Origin: JAWHTC01 sp032586155
GTDB lineage: Bacteria > Pseudomonadota > Alphaproteobacteria > Rhodobacterales > Rhodobacteraceae
Assembly (NCBI RefSeq): GCF_032586155.1
Contig: NZ_JAWHTC010000002.1
Coordinates: 124,001-188,000 of the forward strand
Length of the DNA: 64,000 nucleotides
Direction of reading: 5' to 3'
Part shown: one piece after another, positions 9,109 through 17,514 of the stretch
Layout: every line of letters starts with the position of its first letter
Position numbering within the stretch: position 1 is the stretch's first letter
Program-made: the position numbers and the translations under genes
The notes under the pieces: generated by a model
What the model saw: the letters and a program-made list of their open reading frames with translations, nothing else
The model's database searches: none
What the model was told of the DNA's origin: nothing

Positions 9109-9185
9109 ACTGGAACCATGATCTGCGTCAATTCGTATCAACCTGTTTGCCTATAAGGTCGAATCTTCGAACAGGAGATCAAAAC

Positions 9186-9911
9186 ATGCTTGATGGTGGA
9201 ATGGTTCGAGCAACGAGTACGGATTTGTTAGATCACCTCCCGGAGAAGCTGCGTGCCAAGCTCCGGCGCAATACACGTGTCGTCAGCTATGCGCCCGGCA
9301 GCACCATTTGCCTTCAGGGCGACGGCCCGACCACGCTCAAGATCGTTCAGGAAGGCTGGGTCAAGCTCTACAGAATCTCGCCGGAGGGCGAAGAAGCAGT
9401 GATCACCACGCTGAGCGCCGGAAGCAGCTTTGACGAAGTAGCAGCCCTGCTGGGGGGCAATTGCGGCGCCACCGTCGACGCGGTCACCGCCTGCCGCGTA
9501 CAGCATATCGACCTGCGCGGTGTCTGTGATTGTGACGATTGTTACCGCGTGCTCAGCACCGCGATCATGGCCGCCGCCGCGAGCCATATGCACGCCATGA
9601 TCAACCATGTCGAACAGCTCAAGACCAGTTCATCGTGGGAACGCCTGGCCGATTTCCTTCTGTGCCTGGCATCCGAAAACGAAGCGGATTGCGATACCGG
9701 CAATTGTTGCGTGGACCTCCCGTTCGAACGCAAATTGATTGCCGGTGTTCTCGGCATCAAGCCTGAAAGCCTGTCTCGCGCATTCAACAGGCTCAAACCT
9801 TACGGCGTAACCTCGCCCAGCCACCGGATTGTTCACATCGACGATCTGGACCGGCTGCGCGACCTGCGCAACGATGGCGACTTCCCCGAAACCACCGGCA
9901 AGGCGGCCTGA
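9186..9911 (+). CDS. Crp/Fnr-family regulator, cysteine-rich
   Basis: 241 residues from ATG 9186, preceded by AGGAGA; an in-frame TTG at 9147 lacks such a site. The cyclic-nucleotide-like domain spans about 30-120 and the HTH_Crp domain 150-215, with recognition helix PESLSRAFNRLK holding the E-x2-S-x3-R pattern of FNR/DNR proteins, which predicts binding to TTGAT-N4-ATCAA sites. It has ten cysteines (42, 93, 103, 114, 116, 119, 160, 169, 174, 175), including CDCDDC, but not the N-terminal FNR iron-sulfur cluster pattern. A plausible oxygen, NO or redox regulator for the nir genes at 48-60 kb; that link is inference. Confidence 0.85.
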   Translation: MLDGGMVRATSTDLLDHLPEKLRAKLRRNTRVVSYAPGSTICLQGDGPTTLKIVQEGWVKLYRISPEGEEAVITTLSAGSSFDEVAALLGGNCGATVDAVTACRVQHIDLRGVCDCDDCYRVLSTAIMAAAASHMHAMINHVEQLKTSSSWERLADFLLCLASENEADCDTGNCCVDLPFERKLIAGVLGIKPESLSRAFNRLKPYGVTSPSHRIVHIDDLDRLRDLRNDGDFPETTGKAA

Positions 9912-9916
9912 ACGCC

Positions 9917-10297
9917 CTACCGATACAGTAACGCACAACTCATTTTTCGTCCCTTGCCGTCATAATAGTCGTGCCGCTGCACGATCCGGTATTTCAGCTC
10001 GGGACGTGATTTCAGCCGCAATGCGCCGATAACATCACCCAACTTGCTGGCCGCGCCATGGACCCATTGCCAGCGATGAAATGGCGGCGTGCCGTCAAAC
10101 TTGCGCTTGGTCATGCGAAACACCGCCTTGCCGCGTGTCTCGGAACATTCAATGACCACGCCATAGGCCTTGCCACCACTCATCTGGCCGGCAACATGCT
10201 GGTGCAGCTGTTTTTCGGTCATCCATTTCGTTTGCGTGTCGGCCAATGCCGGGTCGGCGACCAGCATCAACACAAGTGCTCCGATCAATCGTTGCAA
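9917..10297 (-). CDS. Secreted hypothetical protein
   Basis: 126 residues. A signal peptide is clear (MQRLIGALVLMLVADPALA, cleavage after ALA about residue 19). The mature part has a CSETRGKAVFRMTKRKFDG segment, and two cysteines (about 51 and 121) could form a disulfide. I do not recognise the family. It converges with the Crp/Fnr gene, with 5 bp between stops. Confidence 0.65.
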   Translation of the reverse strand: MQRLIGALVLMLVADPALADTQTKWMTEKQLHQHVAGQMSGGKAYGVVIECSETRGKAVFRMTKRKFDGTPPFHRWQWVHGAASKLGDVIGALRLKSRPELKYRIVQRHDYYDGKGRKMSCALLYR

Positions 10298-10398
10298 ACA
10301 AACCTCCCGATAACCGCATGATTACTTTGACACGATACCACGCGTTCGCGGCATGGTCTCAACCGATCTCCTCGAGCGATCGACCCCCACGAAATGCC

Positions 10399-10430
10399 AA
10401 GCCCCGCCGGATTACTCCGGCGGGGCTTTT
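10399..10430 (-). terminator. Hairpin after the acyl-CoA synthetase gene
   Basis: GCCCCGCCGG, a 6-nt loop, then CCGGCGGGGC: a perfect 10-bp stem 23 bp past the stop of the minus-strand acyl-CoA synthetase. The T-run is short on the minus strand and longer (TTTT) on the plus strand, so the hairpin may act in both directions. Confidence 0.6.
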
Positions 10431-10452
10431 GATTTCACTTTCCAGGCGCGTT

Positions 10453-12339
10453 TCAAACCGCGTCCCAAGGCCGTGTAAACGACCCTAGAACACCGCCGAC
10501 ATCCGCCTCGCCTGCGCCGTTCATCTCGACCTGGGCCACCAGCCCGCGCTTCTTGTCGTCGATCACCGCGACAACCCGTGCCGCAACACCGGCCTTGTCC
10601 AGCGCCGCGTTATAAACCCGCGTGATCGCAGATTTGCGCAGATCCGGCTTGAACACCTTGCCCACCGCGGTTTTCGGCAGCTCGCCCAGAACCTCGACAT
10701 GTTTCGGGAAGGCGGCGCGCTCGTGGATATGTACCTTGGCATGTTCCAACAGAGCCTCGGCATCCACCGTCGCCCCTTCAACCAGTTCGACAAAGGCGCA
10801 AGGCACCTCGCCTGCATGGCTGTCCGGCTGTCCGATGGCCCCGGCAAAGGCCACGTCCTTATGCGCCAAAAGCGCGTCCTCGATCTCGGCCGGGTCGATG
10901 TTGTGCCCGCCGCGAATGATCAGGTCCTTGGCCCGGCCCGTGATCCACAGATAGCCATCCGCGTCCACACGGCCCAAGTCACCCGTGCGCAGATACTGGC
11001 GATTGCCGATCGTGTGATAAAGATCGCGGTTCTTCGCCGCCTCAGTATAGGTGTTGCCCTCGTAAACCCCCGGGTTCGAGACACAGATCTCACCCACCAC
11101 ATCGGTGGCCATTTCCACCGGACCCTCGTCACCATCTTCCATGATGCGAATGTCGGTATAGGGGAACGGAATCCCAACCGAGCCCACCTTCTTTTCACCG
11201 TCGACCGGGTTACAGCTGACCAGAACCGTTGCCTCGGTCAGACCATAGCCTTCGATGATGTTGATGCCCGTGGAAGACGTGAACCGGTTGAAAAGCTCCA
11301 GCGGCATCGGCGCCGAGCCGCTGAACGCGTTTTTCACCGTCGACACATCGCCATCCACCGGCTTCTGCATCAGCGCCGACACGGCGGTCGGCACGGTGAT
11401 GATAAAGGTGGTCTTCCAGCGCTCGCACAGCTTCCAGAAATTATCGAATACCCCATCGCCGCGATAACCCGCCGGCGTCGGGAACACCACATGCGCGCCG
11501 GACTTGATCACCGCCATCAGGATCACGTGACAGGCAAACACGTGGAACAGGGGCAGCGGACACATCACGCTGTCTTCCTCGGTATAAAGCAGCGTATCGC
11601 CAATCCAGCCCTGGTAGATGATGCCGGAATTGAGGTGCTGCGCCACCTTGGGCATGCCGGTGGTGCCACCGGTGTGGAAATACGCCGCCACCCGGTCCTC
11701 GCTCACGTCCTCGAAGCTCAGCGTCTTCGGCTGCTTGGCGATCTCGGCATTGAAGCGCAGCACGTCCGCGTGGTGATCCTTTTCCACCTTGGGCCGGATC
11801 AGCGGTACGATGAACTTCTTCAAACCGGTCAGATAGCGGTTCAGATCCACGGTCAGGATCGTGTTCACGCCTGGCGCGTGCTGCACCGCCTCGGCGGTCT
11901 TCTGGGCAATGTCGGTTTTCGGGAAGGCATGCAGCGTCACCACCACCTTGGCCTTGGTCTCGCGCAGGATCGCGCCGATCTGTTCGGGCTCCAAGAGCGG
12001 ATTGATCGGGTTGGCAATCCCCGCGATCATCGCGCCCAGCATCGCCACCGCCGTTTCGGTCGTGTTCGGCATGACCAGCGCAACAACGTCGTCCTTTTTC
12101 ACTTTCAGCGAGCGGAACAGGTTCGCCGCCTGGCAAACCTGGTCATGAAACTCCTGCCACGTCAGCGTCTCGGACGGATCGTCTGGCCCCGACATCAACT
12201 GATAGCTGAGCGCAGAGCGGTTGGGGAATTTCTTCGTCGTCTCCGCCAACATCTGGTAGATCGTGGTCGGAACCTCGCGCTCCTCCCACGGCATTTCGTT
12301 GGTCATGTCGAGCGTGTCTTGCAGCGTGGCGAATGTCAT
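10453..12339 (-). CDS. Acyl-CoA synthetase (AMP-binding enzyme)
   Basis: 628 residues of the ANL superfamily. Motifs in order: HTGGTTGMPKVAQH (AMP/ATP loop), EGYGLTEATVLVSCN (A5), YLRTGDLGRVDADGYLWITG (A7), GRAKDLIIRGGHNIDPAEIE (A8) and the C-terminal TAVGKVFK lysine. It activates a carboxylic acid to the acyl-CoA via an acyl-adenylate in the cytoplasm. The N-terminus has an extra 30-40 residues relative to short-chain synthetases; chain length preference is unknown. GGGGAGAG precedes the ATG. It is monocistronic and ends at a hairpin. Confidence 0.88.
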   Translation of the reverse strand: MTFATLQDTLDMTNEMPWEEREVPTTIYQMLAETTKKFPNRSALSYQLMSGPDDPSETLTWQEFHDQVCQAANLFRSLKVKKDDVVALVMPNTTETAVAMLGAMIAGIANPINPLLEPEQIGAILRETKAKVVVTLHAFPKTDIAQKTAEAVQHAPGVNTILTVDLNRYLTGLKKFIVPLIRPKVEKDHHADVLRFNAEIAKQPKTLSFEDVSEDRVAAYFHTGGTTGMPKVAQHLNSGIIYQGWIGDTLLYTEEDSVMCPLPLFHVFACHVILMAVIKSGAHVVFPTPAGYRGDGVFDNFWKLCERWKTTFIITVPTAVSALMQKPVDGDVSTVKNAFSGSAPMPLELFNRFTSSTGINIIEGYGLTEATVLVSCNPVDGEKKVGSVGIPFPYTDIRIMEDGDEGPVEMATDVVGEICVSNPGVYEGNTYTEAAKNRDLYHTIGNRQYLRTGDLGRVDADGYLWITGRAKDLIIRGGHNIDPAEIEDALLAHKDVAFAGAIGQPDSHAGEVPCAFVELVEGATVDAEALLEHAKVHIHERAAFPKHVEVLGELPKTAVGKVFKPDLRKSAITRVYNAALDKAGVAARVVAVIDDKKRGLVAQVEMNGAGEADVGGVLGSFTRPWDAV

Positions 12340-12865
12340 CCGGTTCTCTCCCCTTGCCGGGGCCGGTTTGTCGGCCCCGTCTGTTTTCCCTTGGAGCGTA
12401 TTCTGAAAGGCTTTGCCTGTTGGCGCAAGGGTGGGGGCGTGACGTCACCCTGGCCCGCATTTTCAGACTTTTCACCGTGCGGCGCATTAACCCGTTTCCC
12501 AAGATATCCCTGCACCACCGGACGCCAGACAGATACCCGACAAAAAGCAGACGGATACCAGCACCCCGGGTTTTTCGCGAAAAACTGTGTTAACCCCCTG
12601 GAACGCTGGAACAACTCTCCATTAACCTCCCGTGCCCCGCCCGGAACCCGCTTATTGCCGCGCCCACGCAGAATTCCCTTGAAAATCAGCGCAAAAAGGC
12701 CCATCTAGGCCGCGCCTGCAAAACTGGCAGGCTATGCAAAGCGTTTTGCCTTTAATATGAGAAGCATAGAAAAGACAAAACGCTCACAACGACTAAGATG
12801 AAGTGGGCCTTTTCCGCCTTTCCCGTCAGGGGAAATTCGAAAAAGGCTTTAACCAAGGAGATAAC
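12340..12865. other. 526-bp divergent intergenic region with 11-bp repeats
   Basis: This stretch separates the acyl-CoA synthetase (minus) from infA (plus) and should hold both promoters. I find no convincing gene; small frames inside lack ribosome binding sites. Its notable content is the set of 11-bp phased repeats at 12525-12557, annotated separately. Confidence 0.6.
12525..12557. repeat. Three 11-bp phased repeat units
   Basis: Units CCAGACAGATA, CCCGACAAAAA and GCAGACGGATA follow head to tail at exactly 11 bp. The 15-mer GACAGATACCCGACA (12528-12542) recurs exactly at 23157-23171 inside a cleaner three-unit array. An 11-bp period is one helical turn, as in arrays bound by a protein on one face of DNA. 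Binding partner unknown. Confidence 0.6.
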
Positions 12866-13084
12866 ATGGCCAAGGAAGAACTGCTCGAATTCCCCGGTGT
12901 CGTGAAGGAACTCCTGCCCAATGCGACATTCCTGGTCGAGCTGGAAAACGGCCATACCATCATCGCACACACGGCAGGCAAGATGCGCAAGAACCGCATC
13001 CGCGTTCTGGCTGGCGACAAGGTCCAGGTTGAGATGACGCCTTACGATCTGACCAAGGGTCGGATCAACTACCGCTTCAAGTAA
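12866..13084 (+). CDS. infA: Translation initiation factor IF-1
   Basis: 72 residues, a single S1/OB-fold domain (KEELLEFPGVVKELLPNATF, then GDKVQVEMTPYDLTKGRI). It assists IF-2 and IF-3 in 30S initiation-complex assembly. The ATG at 12866 is preceded by AAGGAG; an upstream in-frame start at 12803 is ignored because it lacks this and lengthens a strictly conserved protein. First gene of a run with maf, RNase E/G and yacG, then tRNA-Phe. Confidence 0.97.
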   Translation: MAKEELLEFPGVVKELLPNATFLVELENGHTIIAHTAGKMRKNRIRVLAGDKVQVEMTPYDLTKGRINYRFK

Positions 13085-13096
13085 GCGACTGTAATC

Positions 13097-13672
13097 ATGC
13101 AATTTATCCTCGGATCGGGAAGCCCGCGCCGGGTTGAACTGCTTGCACAGATCGGGGTGGTGGCGGATGACATCCGCCCACCCGAGATCGACGAAACGCC
13201 CCATAAATCCGAACTGCCGCGCCCCTATTGCGCCCGCATGGCGCGTGAAAAGGTGGCGGCTGTTCTCGCCGAGACGGATGACATCGTGCTCTGCGCCGAC
13301 ACCACCGTCGCCCTTGGCCGCCGCATCATGGGCAAGCCCGAAGACGCGGGTGAAGCCCGCGACTTCCTGCGCGCCATGTCCGGCCGCCGTCACCGGGTGA
13401 TAACCGCTGTTGCCGTGAAACACGGTGACCGCGTCTGGGAACGCGACGTGGTCACTCTGGTCAAAATGAAAACCCTGTCCGATCAGGAGCTTGACGGCTA
13501 CATCGCCACCGGCGACTGGCAGGGTAAGGCTGGCGGCTATGGTATCCAGGGGCCCGCGGGTGCGCTGATTCCTTGGATCCAGGGATCCTTCACTGCCGTT
13601 GTCGGCCTCCCCCTGGCCGAAACCGCGGGCCTGTTGCAGGCCGCAGGCTACCCACTTTGGAGACAGTCATGA
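13097..13672 (+). CDS. maf: Maf-like nucleoside triphosphate pyrophosphatase
   Basis: 191 residues with LGSGSPRRVELL at the N-terminus, CADTTVALG (the DTxV motif) and the substrate loop GYGIQGPAG. Maf proteins hydrolyse non-canonical or canonical NTPs to NMPs and are linked to nucleotide-pool sanitation and division control. It begins 12 bp after infA and overlaps the following RNase E/G gene by 4 bp (ATGA). Confidence 0.92.
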   Translation: MQFILGSGSPRRVELLAQIGVVADDIRPPEIDETPHKSELPRPYCARMAREKVAAVLAETDDIVLCADTTVALGRRIMGKPEDAGEARDFLRAMSGRRHRVITAVAVKHGDRVWERDVVTLVKMKTLSDQELDGYIATGDWQGKAGGYGIQGPAGALIPWIQGSFTAVVGLPLAETAGLLQAAGYPLWRQS

Positions 13673-14691
13673 AAGGTCGCCAAATCATCCTCGACCATAT
13701 CAATGGCCACGAGGCCGCTGCCCTGATGGTCGATGGCCAACTTTCCGATTTCCTGTTCGACACCGACGCCCCGCGCCCCGGCACCATCTACCGCGCGCAG
13801 GCGTTAAAGCCCGTTAAGGGTCAGGGGGGTATCTTCCTCTCCACGCCCGACGGCAACGCGTTCCTGCGCCAGGTCAAGGGCATCGCCCCTGGCCAGACGC
13901 TTCTGGTGCAATTGACCGGATACGCCGAGCCCGGCAAGGCGCTCCCGGTGACACAAAAGCTCTTGTTCAAGAGCCGCTTTGCCATTGTCACGCCTGACGC
14001 GCCGGGCCTGAACATCTCGCGCTCGATCCGTGACGATGCGCGGCGCGATGCCCTGCACCTGATCGCAAAGTCCGAAATGGGCGAAAGCAACATGGGCCTC
14101 ATCCTGCGCTCGGCCTGCGAGACGGCGGGCGACGACGAGATCGCCGAGGATATCCGCGCCATGGCCGATCTGGCGGCCGCGGTTCTGGCCGATGCCACAG
14201 GCGCGCCCGAGGCCTTGACCGAAGGCGACAGCCCCCATCTTCTGGCCTGGCGCGACTGGGTCGAACCCGCTGATATCGTTACGGAACCCGGCGGTTTCGA
14301 GGCCTGCGGCGTGCTCGATGCTCTCGATATGCTGCAAAATCCGGAAGCCCCCCTGCCCGGCGGTGGCTCGCTCATCATCGAACCCACCCGCGCCCTTGTC
14401 GCCGTGGACGTCAACACCGGCAATGACAGCTCCCTGGCGGCCGGCCTCAAAGCCAACTTCGCTTGCAGCAAGGACCTGCCCCGCCAACTCCGCCTGCGTG
14501 GTCTCGGCGGTCAGATCGTGATCGACCTCGCCCCCATGCCCAAGAAAGACCGCCGCGGTTTCGAAGCCGCGCTGCGCAAGTCGCTCCGCGCCGACGGCAT
14601 TGACACGGTGCTTGCCGGTTTCACCCCGCTGGGCCACTATGAACTGCAACGCAAACGTGCCCGCCAACCTCTGTCCGAGCTCTTCTCATGA
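13669..14691 (+). CDS. Short ribonuclease E/G family protein
   Basis: 340 residues from ATG 13669, overlapping maf by 4 bp. The catalytic core is present: AVDVNTGND and GGQIVIDLAPM supply the two aspartates that hold Mg2+ in RNase E/G. It lacks a recognisable N-terminal S1 domain and the zinc-link CxxC, so it is much shorter than RNase G (about 490) or RNase E. Endoribonuclease activity is likely but reduced regulation by 5' monophosphate is possible; this short form is common beside infA-maf in Rhodobacteraceae. It overlaps yacG by 4 bp. Confidence 0.85.
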   Translation: MKGRQIILDHINGHEAAALMVDGQLSDFLFDTDAPRPGTIYRAQALKPVKGQGGIFLSTPDGNAFLRQVKGIAPGQTLLVQLTGYAEPGKALPVTQKLLFKSRFAIVTPDAPGLNISRSIRDDARRDALHLIAKSEMGESNMGLILRSACETAGDDEIAEDIRAMADLAAAVLADATGAPEALTEGDSPHLLAWRDWVEPADIVTEPGGFEACGVLDALDMLQNPEAPLPGGGSLIIEPTRALVAVDVNTGNDSSLAAGLKANFACSKDLPRQLRLRGLGGQIVIDLAPMPKKDRRGFEAALRKSLRADGIDTVLAGFTPLGHYELQRKRARQPLSELFS

Positions 14692-14882
14692 CCTGCCCGA
14701 TCTGCGCCTCTGACACCGACCCCAAGTACCGCCCGTTCTGCTCCAAACGCTGCGCCGACCTGGACCTGGCGAAATGGCTGAACGGCACATATTCGATCGC
14801 TTCCACCTCTCCCGAGGATCAGGCGGAAGCGCTCGATGAGCTCGAAAAGCACCACATCGACTCGCAATCAAAACCCCATTGA
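14688..14882 (+). CDS. yacG: YacG, zinc-binding DNA gyrase inhibitor
   Basis: 64 residues. Four cysteines, CPIC (3-6) and CSKRC (18-22), form the YacG zinc finger, followed by ADLDLAKWLNGTYSI. In E. coli YacG binds GyrB and inhibits DNA binding. The overlap with the RNase gene (ATGA at 14688-14691) shows co-translation. Confidence 0.9.
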   Translation: MTCPICASDTDPKYRPFCSKRCADLDLAKWLNGTYSIASTSPEDQAEALDELEKHHIDSQSKPH

Positions 14883-14967
14883 GATTTTTGCGAAATCCCT
14901 CTGGACAGCGCCCCTGCTCTCTTCTAGAACCCCCCCACCCAGCGGCGAGCGTCTCGCCCGAACCCGT

Positions 14968-15042
14968 GCCCGGGTAGCTCAGGGGTAGAGCAGTGGATTG
15001 AAAATCCTCGTGTCGGTGGTTCGATTCCGCCCCCGGGCACCA
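14968..15042 (+). tRNA. tRNA-Phe (GAA)
   Basis: Cloverleaf drawn by eye: acceptor GCCCGGG pairs with CCCGGGC, discriminator A and encoded CCA; D stem GCTC/GAGC; anticodon loop TTGAAAA with anticodon GAA; T stem GGTGG/CCGCC with TTCGATT loop. Anticodon-stem position 28-42 is a U-U mismatch. It lies 85 bp after yacG and marks the left edge of a low-GC islet. Confidence 0.95.
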
Positions 15043-15188
15043 CAAAAACCCAAGAAAACAAAGACTTACAAGATAATCAGCGTGGGTGTAGTGTCTGAAA
15101 ATCGACTTACACTATCCGTCGTCAGAGTTTTTGGGCCAGTTGGCGGTCTGATCTAAGAGAGGATCTACGAGGAACACCATTCGCTTCT

Positions 15189-16082
15189 TTACGAAGCTAG
15201 AATTTTCTCGATCGTATCCGACTTCCGGTCATCCACGGACGCATCCAGCCCTCTCATGATAGCGATATCGACCACAAGCTCTTCCCTCAGCGCCGACAGT
15301 TTTGCCTGGGTCCACGGCCCCAGCATTTCTTCTTTTCTCATCCACATCTCCCCTTTTACCTCCTTGTGATTATGCAGATCGCCACCGGACACCCGACCCC
15401 AAAACCGGCCGCCGACGTATTGTTCAACGTCATAGGTTTTCTCCAAGAAGGTGCTCAGATCGGCGTTTTGCTCTTCATTGTCGATTTTGAAGGTCAACAG
15501 AATGAATTCGCCACTCCTCTTTTCCGCAAGGACGCTTTTGACAAAGGCATGGGGAATGGGAATATCGATCCCGTACTTGTTGTCTTTGTCTCCGATGACC
15601 TCGATCTTTTTGTCAAAATCAAAGACTGGCGCCGTGAGAACATAGGTTTCCAGCACACTGTGATACTCATTTAGTTCGCGGACGGCAATTTCCAGGTCAC
15701 GCCAGATCTTTCGGTTAAATTCGGGCAGCTGCGGGGACATGTTGGAGAGCAGAAACGTCTCACTGTTTTGGATATCAGTCTCGTTTAAATTGGCACTGGC
15801 GGCGAGATGACCTCGGTCAAATCCACTGCCCTTATAAGCCTCCAGGCTCGCTCGGAACCGTCTCGGAATGCGTTGATCAGGACGGAAGTTATCGAGCCGT
15901 TCTCCATCTGCATATTCGATGTCTAACAAGGACTCATTGGGTCTGATGATCTCTAATACCCATTTGGCCTGACGGAAATACCAAGAATACCCAATGGTGA
16001 AATGCCGCCCCGTCAAAACCTGATCGCAGACGGGTGCGCCATAACGAAGCTCCCTTTGTATTTGAAATGGATCGTCCATCAT
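15189..16082 (-). CDS. DNA/RNA non-specific endonuclease (NUC1 family)
   Basis: About 297 residues from ATG 16082 (or 16079), behind GGGAGGG. The catalytic DRGHLA motif near residue 93 and the metal-site asparagine in NMSPQLPEFN place it with Serratia nuclease/EndoG. There is no signal peptide, unlike secreted relatives, so a cytoplasmic role (for example defence or DNA processing) is possible. Lower GC and many ATT/TTG codons set it apart from its neighbours, and it sits between two tRNA genes, suggesting transfer. No immunity or partner gene is recognised nearby. Confidence 0.8.
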   Translation of the reverse strand: MMDDPFQIQRELRYGAPVCDQVLTGRHFTIGYSWYFRQAKWVLEIIRPNESLLDIEYADGERLDNFRPDQRIPRRFRASLEAYKGSGFDRGHLAASANLNETDIQNSETFLLSNMSPQLPEFNRKIWRDLEIAVRELNEYHSVLETYVLTAPVFDFDKKIEVIGDKDNKYGIDIPIPHAFVKSVLAEKRSGEFILLTFKIDNEEQNADLSTFLEKTYDVEQYVGGRFWGRVSGGDLHNHKEVKGEMWMRKEEMLGPWTQAKLSALREELVVDIAIMRGLDASVDDRKSDTIEKILAS

Positions 16083-16492
16083 ACCCTCCCGACACCACAA
16101 CGCGCCCTGAGGCTCAGTGAGAAAGGGCGGCGGTACTGATGATATGCCGATTCCAGTGATTTGAACAAATGAAGATTGAGTGAAGGGAAATTGTTTCGCG
16201 CTCCCCGAGAGGTGCGCCGATGCAGAAGTCGAAGGAGGTTAAGCATCAACACGCCCCATCCTTACTGCGGCCGATGTGCGAGGTGACCCCGTCTTAACAA
16301 TCTTTTACTGCGCGGCGAATGTCCGGTCTCGTCCCTGTCCGCTTTACCGACTTCGGGCAACGCGTCGATCTCGCGGGCGCAACGAATGGCCAGTTCGGTG
16401 AAGCTGCACTGCGGCGTGGCCTGACACGATGAATGGCTGGTAAGGGCCGTGCACGTCGGTCGGCTTGTTCGGCGTAGATGAGATGCAGCGCC
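16083..16492. other. Intergenic stretch in the tRNA islet, no recognisable gene
   Basis: 410 bp with no supported reading frame. The 16320-16490 part has coding-like composition on the minus strand but is broken in every frame, so it may be the remnant of a gene. I could not identify a parent family. Confidence 0.4.
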
Positions 16493-16918
16493 TCAACCGG
16501 AAAAACTTACAAGTGCCAGCACTAGGGCGATCAGCCCCGACAGATTTGCCATCAGGCTGAGTGGGGCTATTCGGGCCTCGTCTGGTGCGCTACCGCTTCG
16601 GTTTGCCTGCGCAACCGTTCGTTTTATCAGGATCAGGCAAACCGATAGAACCAGCACGGCCGCCACTTTGACCCAGAACAAACTGGGAAGCCCCGACCAG
16701 CCGCCCCAGGACAGGTAGACAAGCGCAATTCCGGTCAGCCAGAGTAGCAAAACAGCGATCGCGACCAGCCTGCCGATCATATCGGCAATCCCAGCAAGAT
16801 TTCGTTGCAGTGCCTCATCAGCCTGGCCAATGCGCTTTCCGATGATCATGTTTGTGATACCGCCGCCGATGCCGAAGCTGAAGGCAATGAAATGAATGAT
16901 TGTCAGTGTCAAAGCCAT
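16493..16918 (-). CDS. Small integral membrane protein, four predicted helices
   Basis: 141 residues from ATG 16918, behind GGAGGGG. Hydrophobic segments at about 3-24, 45-68, 76-98 and 117-138, with a GIGGGITNMIIGKRI motif after the first. The family is not recognised with confidence; it resembles DUF2269/CopD-like four-helix proteins in size and topology only. It is the second gene of the tRNA-bracketed islet. Confidence 0.6.
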   Translation of the reverse strand: MALTLTIIHFIAFSFGIGGGITNMIIGKRIGQADEALQRNLAGIADMIGRLVAIAVLLLWLTGIALVYLSWGGWSGLPSLFWVKVAAVLVLSVCLILIKRTVAQANRSGSAPDEARIAPLSLMANLSGLIALVLALVSFSG

Positions 16919-17164
16919 GCTTTCCCCTCCCAATAATTGGGAATTGGTAACGCAAATTACGTGTTAAGTATACGTTCTGCCAAGGCGACATTCATCCAAC
17001 GGCAACTCAGCTCCACATCGCCGTCATTGCCTGGATGGAGAATGCTGCGCGGCGCACGAACGGCAGAAATACGAAAGCTGCGGCGCAGCGTCAGACCCTT
17101 GGATCAAGGACCGCTCGGGGCCGAAATGAGCCAAACTTAAAGTTTAGAGATTTGCTGGGATGGA

Positions 17165-17239
<75 letters not shown>

Positions 17240-17351
17240 GCCGGGTGCGTCGGGTCGGTGCCCGTCGCGTGTGGGCGGGTGATTAGACGCAAATCATCTC
17301 CAGCGCAAGCGCAATCTGGACTGTTTTTGCCACCTCCTTTAAGAGGTGATC

Positions 17352-17510
17352 ATGAGCAGCAAAACACCCGCTAAAAAGCCCGGCGAGAACCAAGAGAGCC
17401 GCGACGACCGGCTCAAGGCCGCGCTCAAGGCCAACATGGCTCGGCGCAAGGCCCAGGCCCGGGCGCGCACGGCACCCAAGTCGGACGCGAAAAACAAAGA
17501 GGACGAGTAG
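17352..17510 (+). CDS. Small basic hypothetical protein upstream of murA
   Basis: 52 residues (MSSKTPAKKPGENQ at the start), rich in Lys, Arg and Ala, with a predicted helix RLKAALKANMARRKAQARAR. AAGAGGTGATC precedes the ATG, and the stop is 4 bp before murA, so it is likely co-transcribed. Similar short basic proteins occur before murA in Rhodobacteraceae, but the function is unknown. Confidence 0.7.
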   Translation: MSSKTPAKKPGENQESRDDRLKAALKANMARRKAQARARTAPKSDAKNKEDE

Positions 17511-17514
17511 GCAC

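Noticed and set aside
10699..12708. A 669-codon open frame opposite the acyl-CoA synthetase
   Set aside because: Antisense frame caused by high GC; low-complexity His/Arg-rich translation and no ribosome binding site, while the minus strand has complete ANL motifs.
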